Part shown: positions 14,120 through 24,739 of the stretch, piece by piece
Numbering within the stretch: the stretch's first letter is position 1
How the letters are laid out: each line of letters begins with the position of its first letter
Origin: Lamellibrachia satsuma
Lineage: Eukaryota > Annelida > Polychaeta > Sabellida > Siboglinidae
DNA length: 64,000 nucleotides
Assembly (NCBI GenBank): GCA_033239005.1
Contig: BSQZ01000096.1
Coordinates: 1,249,501 to 1,313,500 of the forward strand
Reading direction: 5' to 3'
The notes under the pieces: generated by a model
The model's database searches: none
Told to the model about the DNA's origin: nothing
Seen by the model: only the letters and a program-made list of their open reading frames with translations
Translations under genes and position numbers: made by a program

Positions 14120-14780
14120 TGTATATTCCTATGTGAGAATGAGTTCTTTCTCACATTCTAGATACACGGTTCCTTAACTATTGCTGCTTTGTTCTATGTG
14201 AGAAGTAGTACTCTGTCACATTCTATATACACTGTTTCTTAAGTGATGTTGCTGTGTCCTATGAGATAATGAGTACTTCCTCGCATTCTAGATACACTGT
14301 CCCTTAACTAATGCAGCTTTGCACTCTGGTTATTCTGCCTTCATTAAAACTATTTATATAAATATTTTAATAGCCATTCAATATTTAACTTTTCGTTACA
14401 TTCTAGTTTTCTCTGTATCCTTCTTACGACGGGGTCTGCGTGCTAGAATGTAAGCAATATTCCAAACGAGGAACAACTATTTTGCGTTCAGGTGTACAAT
14501 TAGCATTTACTCCTGATAAGTGATAGTTTTATCAATTAGCCCGATGCTTTGATTATTATTTGAAGCCTCAATTCCGCATTGTTCTGAAACGTTCATGACT
14601 CATTTGAAGCCTCAATTCCGCATTGCTCTGAAACGTTCATGACTCATTTGAAGCCTCAATTCCGCATTGCTCTGAAACGTTCATGACTCATTTGAAGCCT
14701 CAATTCCGCATTGCTCTGAAACGTTCATGGCAGCAAGAACTGCTTCTCCAAATTCCTTAGGTTTTGTCTACCTACCGTTT
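14120..14780 (-). mobile_element. Old CR1 relic with internal tandem amplification
   Basis: Strongly decayed minus-strand CR1 ORF2 3' part. 14395-14470 still resembles the region of copy 1 around 3465-3530 (TATCCTTCTTACGA, then GGTCTGCGTGC). Two segments have been amplified: about 70 bp repeated three times at 14121-14325 (TGTGAGAATGAGT...), and 44 bp repeated four times at 14553-14728 (TTTGAAGCCTCAATTCCGCA). No coding capacity. Confidence 0.65.
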
Positions 14781-14859
14781 ACGACGAGAAGTTCAATAAA
14801 TCAATGCTGGATGTATTTGCTGTAAGTTGGTGTTTGATCAGTAGCTGTAGCCGGTGTAC

Positions 14860-15610
14860 CAGGCGAATGCTCAAGAACATGACACGACATGGTTATGTAT
14901 GTGAATGAAACGTGCCCGTTTAGCGAATCAAAATACACCACTTTGGTAACACGTGATAGTACATGTTTTTATTTTAGAGGACACATGCACCAACGTCACA
15001 GTTAACATGTGACCGTCGCGCATTCAAGAAAACATAATTTCTGAAGCAATCAGACTATTTCAGTTCTGACTGCTAATTATATCACATTTGACCCTGGAAC
15101 TCAACTCCGAATCTTTATTCGCCTCCAGCACGACAACGCTCTGTTACTTGTTGAAAGTCTACGGCGTCTTCTTGTTGAATACGATGACTGTGTGGAAACG
15201 ATTCAACTTTACTACACGGCTGTAAAAAGACGTCTTTGTCTGACGACGTTTGAACACAATACGGTTCTTGAGACAATTAAGTGTTACCTAAAATTAACTT
15301 GTTCATACAGCATTGTACAATGAGATGCGCCGATCTAGCCTTGACATTTTGTTTTGAATGCGGGATACGTTGACCGTCGAAAGATGTCTTTGTCTGTCGA
15401 CGTTTGAACACAAACCGATTCTTGAGGTGAACCATTACGTGTTGAAAAAAAAAATTGTCCATACAGCATTGTATAATGACATGCGCCGAACTAGCGTTGA
15501 CGAGACTTCACAAACCATACAAATAATCACTGGTTTCAACAATGCGCGTGCACAAACTTCTACCACACGGATAGTGATTGCAAATCCGTAATTACAAATC
15601 TAACTAGTTC
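14860..15610 (+). repeat. Unclassified dispersed repeat, copy 3
   Basis: Shares GGTAACACGTG and AGAAAACAT blocks with 9290-9385, GCCTCCAGCACGACAACGC with 12190-12210, and GACGTCTTTGTCTG with 8632-8650. Part of it is duplicated internally (15225-15270 and 15380-15430). Noncoding. Confidence 0.6.
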
Positions 15611-16149
15611 TGGTGTAGGGGAGCTATGATAATGAATATCCAACCTCGTCAGTGGTTGGTAATGCAGTTCATTATATAATAACAGGTTAACCATTTAGTA
15701 ATTTGGGTCAGCTTTTCGTGTGTTATCTTTTTTTATACTGTACACCAATTATGAAGTGTATAGACAAATAGTTCGACCGGACAAATTCCCGGGTCAACAG
15801 CGATGCGAGGTACAGTGACACGGTGTTACAAACTAGTAACAAGGTTACAGTACTCGGGACCAAAACGGATGAATATCAGACTTGTAACATAAATGTGTGT
15901 GGACTGTTGATTCAGACTAAATGTCTTAATTATATATCTTGTATAATTCGTGGGCAAACACATTAGACGGCCTTATTATATTTGCGTTCTTTGATTACAT
16001 AAAAATAAAATATAATTATGATATGTATATGTTGCGGAGTTACGCAACCAAACACTGGCAGCGTGCAGGTGGAGAAGAGAAAAATCGCCACGCCATTTTG
16101 CGGTTATGTTCTTGTAAGACGTCCGCGCTTGCTGCCGTTTTATTAAATG
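15611..16149. other. AT-rich sequence, no gene seen
   Basis: No gene, RNA or repeat could be supported. Confidence 0.3.
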
Positions 16150-17735
16150 ATTCCATAATTTAAATCCATTTAATTTATTTGAGATAACCCCTTACATATT
16201 CGATGCAACCCCATAATTTGTTTGATGACCCCTTAAGTTTGTGTTTTGCTATGAATCCTCACATGCTAAGATTTCCCTTAATTATATGAAGTGACTGCTT
16301 CATTTCATAACGATCAGCTAGATACGTTTTTAAATGATCCTGCTTTTTTGAATGATTATTTACCTTGTTTTGGAAGACCCCCCTTATTTTATGAAATGAT
16401 CCTTTAATTTATTGAGACGATCAGTCGGTTCATTTGTATTGACTAGTTATACTTTTTAATATGATCCCTGAACGTTTTTGAGATGATCCCTTAATTTGTT
16501 GAGACGATCAGCTAATTAACTTGTTAGTTACTTCTTACATATTTTGTGACGATAATTTAACTATTTTGAGAAGAGCTATTTATTTAATGAGATGACCCCC
16601 TTACTTTGTTTAACTTTTTTCGAGGCGACCACTGGATTTGATAAGATGACCCCAGAATGTTTTGAGATGATCAGCTAGTTTATTAATAAATGATCCTTAA
16701 TGAAACCTTTTTAAATGATCCTTTAACTTGTTTTTGATGAAATTCATTAATTTTAGTCATATTTTTAAATACTTTAGGTGCCCTTTAATCGTTTAGATGA
16801 ACATTTTAGTTGACTGAAATTACCCTTAACTTTAATTTTTGAGATAACCCCTTAATTGTTTCAGCTGGTCTCTTATTTTATTATTTTTGCGGTTAAACTT
16901 AAGTTTCTAATATACTATCACATTGCATTTTGAGATTTCCCCTAACTTGTTTGATATGACCCCTTAATTTGATCAAATGATGATCAGTTATTAAGCATTT
17001 TTAATGATCCCTTAAATAATTGTTTGAGATGATCCCTTAATTGAGTGTAGATTACCTCTTTCATGTGTTGAGGTGACCCTTTTTAATGACGCCCCCTTCT
17101 TCCTTACCACTCTGTCTGACTCGGTCCGATTGTTTGCCAACATGTAGTTACTGCCGTGCGTTACCTGGGAGGTTATATGAACGGCATTCCATATGTCCTC
17201 CCAGAAAACATGCGGCTCACTCGTTCTGAGATTCCTATGTTAATCATACGTTTGTGAACGTCGAGTAGGTGTCAGCATGGCTAGCCATTATAAGGGTGAA
17301 CATGAGGATGATGATGACGATGAGGAGGAGGAACAGGATGATGATGCTGAGGATGTCATTGTCATCATCATCATCATCACTAAGACCGCTTAATTGTCTT
17401 CATCTTCTTCCTCATCATCGTCATAACCATTTATTACCCTCGTCATCACCATCATTATCATCATCATCGTCTCAATCATCATCAACATTATTATCTTCAC
17501 TAAGATGAACTCTTAATTGTCATCATCATCATCATAATCGTTTATCACCCTCATCATCACCTTCTACATCATCATTATTAACATCATCATCATCATCATC
17601 ATCATAATTATTATCATCGTAATTTTTATTACATTACCGGTCGATTATTACATTTCTGGTCGATTATTAGATTACCGGTCGATTATTACATTACTGGTCG
17701 ATTATTACATTACCGGTCGATTATTACATTACTGG
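16150..17735 (+). repeat. Modular repeat family, copy A
   Basis: Four modules in order: a degenerate tract of about 950 bp built from variants of GATGATCCCTTAATTTGTTG and GATCAGCTAGTTTATT (16150-17110); a conserved core at about 17150-17300 (GTCCTCCCAGAAAACATGCG, GTCAGCATGGCTAGCCA); GATGAT/TCATCA trinucleotide blocks (17300-17630); and a 20-bp tandem of ATTACATTACCGGTCGATT units (about 17625-17735). The same modules recur inverted at 58.3-59.9 kb and direct at 60.2-62.0 kb. No protein seen; the short ORF at 17269 is trinucleotide repeat. Confidence 0.7.
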
Positions 17736-17737
17736 TT

Positions 17738-18530
17738 GTAACGCACGTATGTGGTTAACATTGCGCGTCTGCAACGAATACACAATTCGGCTGCCAGATT
17801 GATTCTGCGTCGTCCACGTAGCGACAGTGCCAGGCCCTGTTACAAGAACTTCACTGGCTGCCCGTGGCACGCAGAGTCGATTTCAAGATACTGATACTTA
17901 CATACAAAGCAATGCACGACAAAGCGCCAGTGTGTCTGTGTGAACTCGTGCGCCCATGTCAACCAGCAAGAGCACTGCGCTCTGCTAGCAGTAACAGTTG
18001 GGCACGGACCACAGTCAGAATCCATCCGCCATTACATACATAAAGAATCCCAAGGAAAAAATTCATTGTGCTGATAGGGTTTATTTGTGAGAGCAGAAAT
18101 TGTGTGGATGAGTGAGTGGAAGTGATGTTCTTGTGCACAGTATCATGGCTGTTAGGCAGGATGTACTCATATTTGGGAAACCGGAGAATTTCATGGCAGA
18201 AATGCAGGGGCCTCATGCTTTGAAGCAATTTGTGCGAAAAGGAGGTATGTCATTTTCACGAATTTCGCACACAAGGTGTCTTAGTGGGTCTGTCATTTTC
18301 TGTGAATTAAAAAAAAATTGTAGGATAATTTTTCAATGTAGACGCAAGAACGTTATAATGGTCGTCTATGGGAAAAGTGACTGTGGTCCGTGCCCAGTTT
18401 GGAAGTGAAGCGCACTCGTACCAAGGCTGGGGGCGGCTCGTTCGCAGTGGCTGCGGCGTCTCTGTGGAACACTTTACATAACTAGCTTCAAATGTCGACT
18501 AAAGACACATTTCTTTCGAATCGCGTATTA
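17738..18530 (+). mobile_element. L2/CR1-like LINE relic (RT C-terminal part), split by a MITE
   Basis: In disrupted frames the plus strand resembles the end of an L2/CR1-type reverse transcriptase: a QRIHNSAARLILRRPR stretch near 17770, an ELHWLPVARRVDF stretch in another frame near 17850, and after the insertion a block near 18430 ending in a LWNTL-like motif. At least one frameshift lies between the first two. It is noncoding now. Confidence 0.65.
17999..18396. mobile_element. 398-bp MITE-like insertion
   Basis: 19-bp perfect terminal inverted repeats, TGGGCACGGACCACAGTCA at 17999-18017 and its reverse complement at 18378-18396, bracket a 398-bp segment that interrupts a LINE relic. Flanks read ACAGT and GTTTG, so a short target duplication (GT or AGT) is possible but not certain. 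An open frame at 18112-18408 runs through the right TIR and is not a convincing gene. Confidence 0.75.
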
Positions 18531-18618
18531 ACGTATATTGCAGATGAACGTTGTCCTCTACTCATAGCAATTTAATTATGACTATTCTAGTAATCTTATT
18601 CATAATATTTAACATTAT

Positions 18619-19282
18619 TAATTCGGCGATGCACACTGTTTCGTTTCCGTACAGGTTTTATTGGCGATAACCCGCAACAAAATACATCTGTCGAACTGCA
18701 AAGAATAATAAGAACAATAAGTTAACTGGTTAGGGCGAAGTGTATTAAATAAAGCTAACAGTAAGCCTAAACCTAATTACGCATCATACTAGACTAACTA
18801 TCAAAACTACAATAGTACTATACTTTAGAAATAACACAATTATACTGCACTGTATATAGGCGGATAGCACATAGAACGTAGCCTAACAGCGATAGGCGCA
18901 CATGACCTACATAAACACGTGTAGCGGCGTGGACAATAAGCTTAGAGCTGTGCTGCTAGCGGGCCGACTTTCGCTAGATGTACGTAATACGATAGATGCT
19001 ATGAAACAAACGAATCTATTACTAAGTTATGTATACATTCTAATTACTACGACAAATACAACTATGTGTACTATAAGTCAATAATCTACAGTTCTATACT
19101 CACATTTAGTGCGTGAAACAGTGGCTAAATTAGAATACGTGATACGGCGAACAGGCGCGCAGGCGAGCAGGCGATACGGCGACTGGCGAATAATGACGCG
19201 TGGTCACTGAGGCGTGTCACTAACGAGGTCAAGTCCCTAGCGGCTAAAACGTGTACAATAAACTGGGTAAACTGCCGAAACA
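18619..19282 (-). repeat. BEL/Pao 3' LTR
   Basis: Identical to 24740-25403 apart from three substitutions. A 60-codon open frame occurs at the same place in both LTRs (18902 and 25023, plus strand); it is antisense to the element and not called. The polypurine tract is at 19283-19291 (minus strand). Confidence 0.95.
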
Positions 19283-19361
19283 CTCCCGCCTAGCTAATTG
19301 GAAAAAAAAGGAAAATATAAAACATTAGCGGTAAACAGAGCAGTTTGCAATATGATAACGT

Positions 19362-22300
19362 TCATTTTCTTCGTAAGCCGTTGCTCAATTCGTCGTCGGT
19401 GGCGATCAGGCACATCTTGTGAATAGGCCGATCATAGAGCCTTGCGTTGGCTGTTCGCACGGTAGCCTTCCGTACTAGGCCATCATCACCGGGCTGGACA
19501 GCTGTGACGACGGCACGTTCCCACAGAGCGCGTGGGGCGGCCGCGCCCTTCATCCCGGGCTCCAGTAGAAGCACAAAGTCGCCGACTTGCAGGTTCTGCC
19601 GCGAGTGAAACCACTTCGAGCGAGCGATGAGATGCGGCGGCATGTATCTCAGCCACGTCTCCCAGAACAACTGGACACGCTGATGCAGAGCTTTCACAAC
19701 GTCTCGCGGATGTGGACGGTCCTCGACAACGGGCTGCGGCACCGTTGGCTGGTCGAAGGGGTGGAGAATGTCGTTGCCGGTGACCGCAGGTGACCCGACA
19801 GGATCAGGTCCGTCGGGAAACAGCGGTCTCGAGTTGATGACGTACATCACCTCCGAGAGGAAGGTCTGCCATTCCTCGAAGGTGAATCGGCGCTTGAGGT
19901 AGTTGACGGCAGCATCGAGTCCTCGGCGGCAGCTACGTATGAGGGACTCGACGACACCGTTCATGTGGCTCGCCTTCGGCACGTTGAACTGCCACTCGAA
20001 GTGTGTTCGTTCGGCAGCGAGTTCTCGCTTGAGACGCGAAACGTCCCACGAGTCGATCGCATCACGGAGCGGTCGCTGCGCCCCCTGGAAGTTCTTGCCT
20101 CGATCACTGAAGACCGTCGTCGGGTGTACACCTCGGCGTGAGACAAATCGACGCCACGCGAGTAGGAATGATTCAGTGGATGCGCTGCTGGTTAGCTCCA
20201 GGTGGACGACTCGTGTGGTAGTACACGTCACGATCATCACAGATGATTCTGTCGTAACGTTTCTGCTGACTTTTGTCTGTAGCGGTCCGAAAAAGTCAAC
20301 GGCCACAGCGGCGAACGGTGGCGTACAGGGGTTTCCTCGGAAGGCAGGTAAGATGCCCATCTGTTGTTGTAGCATGGACTCCCGCCTGGTGCGACAGTAC
20401 AGACATTTACTCGCCACAGACTTCAGCAGTTCTTTCCCATTGCCGATGTGGATTCCTTCCTTGGCGATGTTTGCGAGCACCACTCGGTACCCCTGGTGTA
20501 GATATCGTATGTGTTTTCGGCGAGCGTAGAGTTCGACGAGTGGACTGTTTCCTGGTAGGATGATCGGGTGGCACACATCAGGATGCAGAGGCAACTGTCC
20601 GATGCGTCCCTCGGCGCGGACAATGCCCTTGGCGTCGAGCACTGGAGCGATGTGGGCGAATGTTGAGCGACACGCGGCAAAGTCTTCTCGGAACTCCGAC
20701 TGGCAGAGGAAGAAAAGCGCTTGCTGAGCGTCCTTCAGTTCTTCTGCTCCAATCGTTCTGGTATCGGCGCGGTTAACTCTCGGTTGCAGTATTCGTCTCC
20801 AGCGCGCAACGTGGCGGGTAAGGCGGTCCCATTCGCTGACTTGAGCGACGAGTCGATCTGCAATGGTCATGTCGGCGATGCATACATCATTGGCGCGAAC
20901 ATGATGTATACGGCGGTGACGTGGCGTGCGAGCTTTCTCGTTGCGACCTTCGATTCGTGTGGCGGCTTCAATCTCAGAGTCTTGTTCGCATGTAGACTCT
21001 TGCGGCCACGTGTCTTCATGTTGACGTAAGAAGAGCGGTCCCTCATGCCAGTACTGAAGTTCACGTACTGAGAGAGGCTTCGTGAGCGCGTCGGCGGCGT
21101 TCATGTTGGACGGGACGTAGCGAAACTCGTCCATGAAGCGCGGGTGTGTGTCCTGTATCTCTTGAATACGGGCAGACACGAACGGTTTGAAGTTGGCGGA
21201 GGCAGAGCGAACCCACTTCAGGACGGTTTGCGAATCGACCCAGAAGTGTATAGAGTCGAATCCGCCCATGACGTCTTCGATGAACTTTGCGAGTCGAGAC
21301 ATGATGACGGCGGCCATCAACTCCAAACGTGGAATCGACTTCTTCTTCAGAGGAGCGACGAATGCTTTCGCCATGACGAATGTCGTCGTCGTGGCGCCGT
21401 TGCTGAGTGGCCAACGTAGCCATAGAACAGCACCGTAGGCATTCGCACCTCCGTCGCTGAAGCAGTGTAGTTGCGGCTTGCCGACGCTATCGTTTGGCTT
21501 CACACAACGAGGCACTTGAAACTTCACTAACTCTTGCATCTGAATCATGTGTGTGTTCCATCGCTGCTTGTCGTCGTCGTCGAGTGGTTCATCCCAAGAC
21601 ACACCACGGCGCCACAAGTCTTGTAGGTCGATGCGGAATGCTAACGAGACAGGCGACAGCATGCCCAGAGGATCCCATATCTTCGCGACGAGACTCAGTA
21701 TCGTTCGCTTCGTTACCGGGTCAGATTCCATTTCAACATTTTTGGCCTTCAGTGAAAACAGGTCTAGTGATTTGTCCCAATGATGACCTAAGACGTCGAT
21801 TGTCGGCTCATCGGGGTTGTCATCTACTGCTGCATGATTCGAATGCCACGTCTTGATGTCAAACTTCCCTCTGGCGAGGACAGCATCGACTTCGTCTCTT
21901 GCTCTGATGGCATCTTCTGCAGTGGCGGTTGGGTGGCTGATGTCATCCATGTACATCTCGTTGTCGACGATGTAGCTTCCAATCGGTTCCGATTGACGAC
22001 CGATTTCAGCAAGAATTCTGACGGAGTTGATGGCGATGTCCGGTGCGGGTCGTTCCCCGAACGGTAGACGTATCCACTGGAATGCGATTGGCGGTGAGCA
22101 CTCATCTCCAAATCGCCAAACGAACCGGTGAAAGATCTGGTCCGGTTCGGCAACTTCGATCTGGTTAAACATCTTCTTCACGTCTCCCACGAGTGCGACT
22201 CGATCGCGACGCCAAGCGAGAAGACATGAGATGAGTGAGTTGAGCAGGTCGGGGCCTTTGTGAAAGCCGTCGTTGAGTGAAACGCCCTTGAACAGTGCGG

Positions 22301-23408
22301 CGGCGTTCCAGACGATGCGGGTCTTCGTGGTGGACTTGTCTTCTCGATAGACGGCGTGATGCTCCAGATACCAACCACGCCCGTCGTGAGTATCTTCAAT
22401 CGTGAGTGGACGTACAAATCCCTGCGTGATGAGATTTCTGATTTCGGCGTTGTATGCTTCAAGACGACCATTTCGTCTCAAGGAGTTCTCTTGCTGATAC
22501 ATTCTGGCAACTGTCTTCTCCTTGTTGAAAGGGAGAGCCTCAGGGTATCCATCACGCCAAGGCATGAAGACTTTGATTCTTCCTTCCTTTGTGATGGAAG
22601 TAGTTGTCTTGGCGTGTAGTAAAAACTTCGATTCAGCTAGTTCCTTGTCACTGCAGATGCAGGCGGTCGTCGGCTTGACCCCCGCTACGTCGGAGTAGAA
22701 CAGCTTCTTGATGTCATCTTCGATGAGTCGCTGCACGTGGTGAACTGCAGATCTAGCGACGGCTCTTGGGGGCTGTATCTGACCACCATAGAGCACCCAG
22801 CCCAACCGTGTGCAGGCTGCACTCGGTAGTTGCGCTTCGTTCGTAGGTGAGGAGATCGTGTGAAGTGTTGAGATCAGGTAGGCCTGGTCGTATCCTACCA
22901 GCAGGTAAATTTTCTCTTTCGCCAATGGAACGCAATCTCGCGCCGGTTGAAAGTACTCGTACTGTTGAAACAGGCTGCTGTCGATCGCGGGCGCGTCCTT
23001 GATTCCCATGGCGTTGATGTCGTAGGCGATGCTCGCGTCTCTTTGCACCGGTCGCACGCGAAGCACGTATCTCGCACTCTTCTCAGATCTGACTCCGCCC
23101 CCTGCCACACCGTAACGGAAGACTTGATCATCGCCGGTGACACCAAGTCGCTTTGCCAGTGAATGTCTCACGAGGGTGGTGTCGCTTCCGGTGTCGAGAA
23201 AAGCGACTATCTTGTGCCACGCTCCAGTCGAGTCACGAACCTCCACGTAGGTTGACGGCGAGAACCGGCCTTGATTCCCGTGCAGGTGACCAAGGAAGGT
23301 TGGCGTTGACGTTGCGGCGCCTTGCTGTGGCGTAAAACTGGCGGATGCAGGGTTCATCTGTGACGTAGGTGGCGAGGCACGACGTGTCGTTGACGTTGGC
23401 GCTGACAA
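19362..23408 (-). CDS. pol: BEL/Pao Pol polyprotein (protease, RT, RNase H, integrase)
   Basis: 1348 codons, uninterrupted. Retropepsin-like protease: FLDTGSDTTL with the catalytic Asp at residue 72. RT: VGDVKKMF (first catalytic Asp, residue 409) and MYMDDI (residues 485-490). RNase H: CFSDGGANAYGA from residue 649, RLELMAA, and FWVDSQTVLKW at about 722. Integrase zinc region: H966/H971 with C1002/C1005 (KCLYC). Integrase core: AVDFFGP (D1038), FSDRGKNF (D1102), GVVESL (E1154). The C-terminus has the DUF5641-type segment found in Pao elements. It makes the enzymes for reverse transcription and insertion. The true N-terminus is in the same frame as gag upstream, separated by one TGA at 23466-23468; the ATG at 23408 is only the first in-frame Met. 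Confidence 0.96.
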   Translation of the reverse strand: MSAPTSTTRRASPPTSQMNPASASFTPQQGAATSTPTFLGHLHGNQGRFSPSTYVEVRDSTGAWHKIVAFLDTGSDTTLVRHSLAKRLGVTGDDQVFRYGVAGGGVRSEKSARYVLRVRPVQRDASIAYDINAMGIKDAPAIDSSLFQQYEYFQPARDCVPLAKEKIYLLVGYDQAYLISTLHTISSPTNEAQLPSAACTRLGWVLYGGQIQPPRAVARSAVHHVQRLIEDDIKKLFYSDVAGVKPTTACICSDKELAESKFLLHAKTTTSITKEGRIKVFMPWRDGYPEALPFNKEKTVARMYQQENSLRRNGRLEAYNAEIRNLITQGFVRPLTIEDTHDGRGWYLEHHAVYREDKSTTKTRIVWNAAALFKGVSLNDGFHKGPDLLNSLISCLLAWRRDRVALVGDVKKMFNQIEVAEPDQIFHRFVWRFGDECSPPIAFQWIRLPFGERPAPDIAINSVRILAEIGRQSEPIGSYIVDNEMYMDDISHPTATAEDAIRARDEVDAVLARGKFDIKTWHSNHAAVDDNPDEPTIDVLGHHWDKSLDLFSLKAKNVEMESDPVTKRTILSLVAKIWDPLGMLSPVSLAFRIDLQDLWRRGVSWDEPLDDDDKQRWNTHMIQMQELVKFQVPRCVKPNDSVGKPQLHCFSDGGANAYGAVLWLRWPLSNGATTTTFVMAKAFVAPLKKKSIPRLELMAAVIMSRLAKFIEDVMGGFDSIHFWVDSQTVLKWVRSASANFKPFVSARIQEIQDTHPRFMDEFRYVPSNMNAADALTKPLSVRELQYWHEGPLFLRQHEDTWPQESTCEQDSEIEAATRIEGRNEKARTPRHRRIHHVRANDVCIADMTIADRLVAQVSEWDRLTRHVARWRRILQPRVNRADTRTIGAEELKDAQQALFFLCQSEFREDFAACRSTFAHIAPVLDAKGIVRAEGRIGQLPLHPDVCHPIILPGNSPLVELYARRKHIRYLHQGYRVVLANIAKEGIHIGNGKELLKSVASKCLYCRTRRESMLQQQMGILPAFRGNPCTPPFAAVAVDFFGPLQTKVSRNVTTESSVMIVTCTTTRVVHLELTSSASTESFLLAWRRFVSRRGVHPTTVFSDRGKNFQGAQRPLRDAIDSWDVSRLKRELAAERTHFEWQFNVPKASHMNGVVESLIRSCRRGLDAAVNYLKRRFTFEEWQTFLSEVMYVINSRPLFPDGPDPVGSPAVTGNDILHPFDQPTVPQPVVEDRPHPRDVVKALHQRVQLFWETWLRYMPPHLIARSKWFHSRQNLQVGDFVLLLEPGMKGAAAPRALWERAVVTAVQPGDDGLVRKATVRTANARLYDRPIHKMCLIATDDELSNGLRRK

Positions 23409-23465
23409 CTGGCGATTCGGTTGACAGTTGAGTAGTCTGTGATCTCGATCACCGCATTCGATGCA

Positions 23466-24701
23466 TCACTTCGGCCGTGTACAGTCGCTACTTCGCTGAC
23501 GACCGTAACAGCTGAAGCAGCGTCCGTCGGTTCTGATGACATCGCGGCGTTGTGCAGGTTGCATCGCTTGAAACGCCTGGCAGTCGATAAACTTGTGGTG
23601 AACTCCGCAGCCCAAGATACACGGATCGGTAAATGACGTTCCGGTTCCGTTGACGTGATGGAGTGACGATTTCTTCTCAGTCCTGGTCGATTTGGCTGGC
23701 ATCAATCGTTCACGCGCCTCTGTTTCTGCTCGTAGAAATTCGACGATTCTGTTGACGGAGAGTTGTTCTGCCGGGTGGTTCTGTCGCATCCAGCGTTCAC
23801 ACTCGTAGTAAAGTTCTGGCTCCAGCTTGCTGCTTACGATGCGTACCACTGTGGGCGAGTCGAGTTCGCTCTCATTGCCGATTTCCGTGATTCGTCGCGC
23901 AAAGTCGGTCAATCGATCCAATACGGCTCTCATCTCTGATGCTGCATTCTGTCTGATCGGTCGAATGCCGTCCATGTCAGCGATGATTTCTTGGACTACA
24001 GCTGCCTTCGGTATCTTCTCTTCTAGCCGGCACCATACTCCGTTAGGGCCGCTCATAGCAGTGCAGCTGTCGATAGAGGCGGTCACTCGAGACGGCAGAA
24101 CTGAGGCGTGCAGTATGTACATCAGCTTGTCTGCCTCCTTGCTGATACCAGCGGAGTTGAAGTATTGTTCTAGCTGCAATCGCCACGAGTAGAAATTCTT
24201 GTTTTGGCCATCCCATCTTGGCGGATGCATTCCTGTCGTGCGGATTGATGCGCTTTCTCTCTGGGTGACTAGCTTGTCGGTGATGATGCTCAGTGCTTCG
24301 AGCGTCTTGGCGAGAACGTCGGCGTTGGCGTTGGCGTCGGCGGGTTGCGTATCGTGCGTCCACCCTGTCTGCAGCTTGTCGATCTCTATTTCTCTAGCGG
24401 TGACTTCTTCAACGTTACTCTCAACATCGACGAAGCGAGCCGTTGGACGTGAGACGCCTTCTCCGTCGTCTTCTCTTGCGATGTCATTCTCCAGCAAGAC
24501 GGTCTCCATCTGCACGTTGATGTTATTGAGTTCTTCAAGCAAGAGTCGTGCGCGGCGTCGAGCATCATCTACAGTGTCGGCCTGTACGTCAGCTCCTTGG
24601 CCGACAACTGCGCGCAGTCTGTTGACGCACCTCGTCAGCAGACCCTTTTTGATCGTGCGCGTCTTCTTTAGGACTTCGTAGGCCCGAACTACTTCTTCCA
24701 T
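23466..24701 (-). CDS. gag: BEL/Pao Gag-like protein
   Basis: Nucleocapsid/capsid-type protein of the retroelement. The frame opens inside the LTR at 24755, but the ATG at 24701, 39 bp after the LTR, is the likely start. About residues 1-110 are charged and probably coiled. The middle has a DUF1759-like gag domain (GQNKNFYSWRLQLEQYF, then LMYILHASVL, then VWCRLEEK). The end carries CCHC-like knuckles: CILGCGVHHKFIDC and CFSCYGRQRSSDC, the latter with Arg where His is expected. The frame stops at TGA 23466-23468 and continues open in the same frame with a further knuckle-like CIECGDRDHRLLNC before the protease. The stop is therefore either a recent nonsense mutation or a readthrough point. Confidence 0.9.
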   Translation of the reverse strand: MEEVVRAYEVLKKTRTIKKGLLTRCVNRLRAVVGQGADVQADTVDDARRRARLLLEELNNINVQMETVLLENDIAREDDGEGVSRPTARFVDVESNVEEVTAREIEIDKLQTGWTHDTQPADANANADVLAKTLEALSIITDKLVTQRESASIRTTGMHPPRWDGQNKNFYSWRLQLEQYFNSAGISKEADKLMYILHASVLPSRVTASIDSCTAMSGPNGVWCRLEEKIPKAAVVQEIIADMDGIRPIRQNAASEMRAVLDRLTDFARRITEIGNESELDSPTVVRIVSSKLEPELYYECERWMRQNHPAEQLSVNRIVEFLRAETEARERLMPAKSTRTEKKSSLHHVNGTGTSFTDPCILGCGVHHKFIDCQAFQAMQPAQRRDVIRTDGRCFSCYGRQRSSDCTRPK

Positions 24702-24739
24702 GGCGTAGTGCACTTTCAGTAGGCTACATAAATTTCGAC

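Noticed and set aside
14553..14728. CRISPR-like regular array
   Set aside because: Units are contiguous without distinct spacers and derive from CR1 sequence; the host is an animal.
18902..19084. 60-codon ORF present twice (also 25023-25205)
   Set aside because: Antisense to the BEL/Pao element and duplicated only because it lies in the LTR.
19587..23335. Plus-strand ORFs of 60-208 codons over the BEL/Pao pol
   Set aside because: Shadow frames of an intact, well-recognised minus-strand pol.
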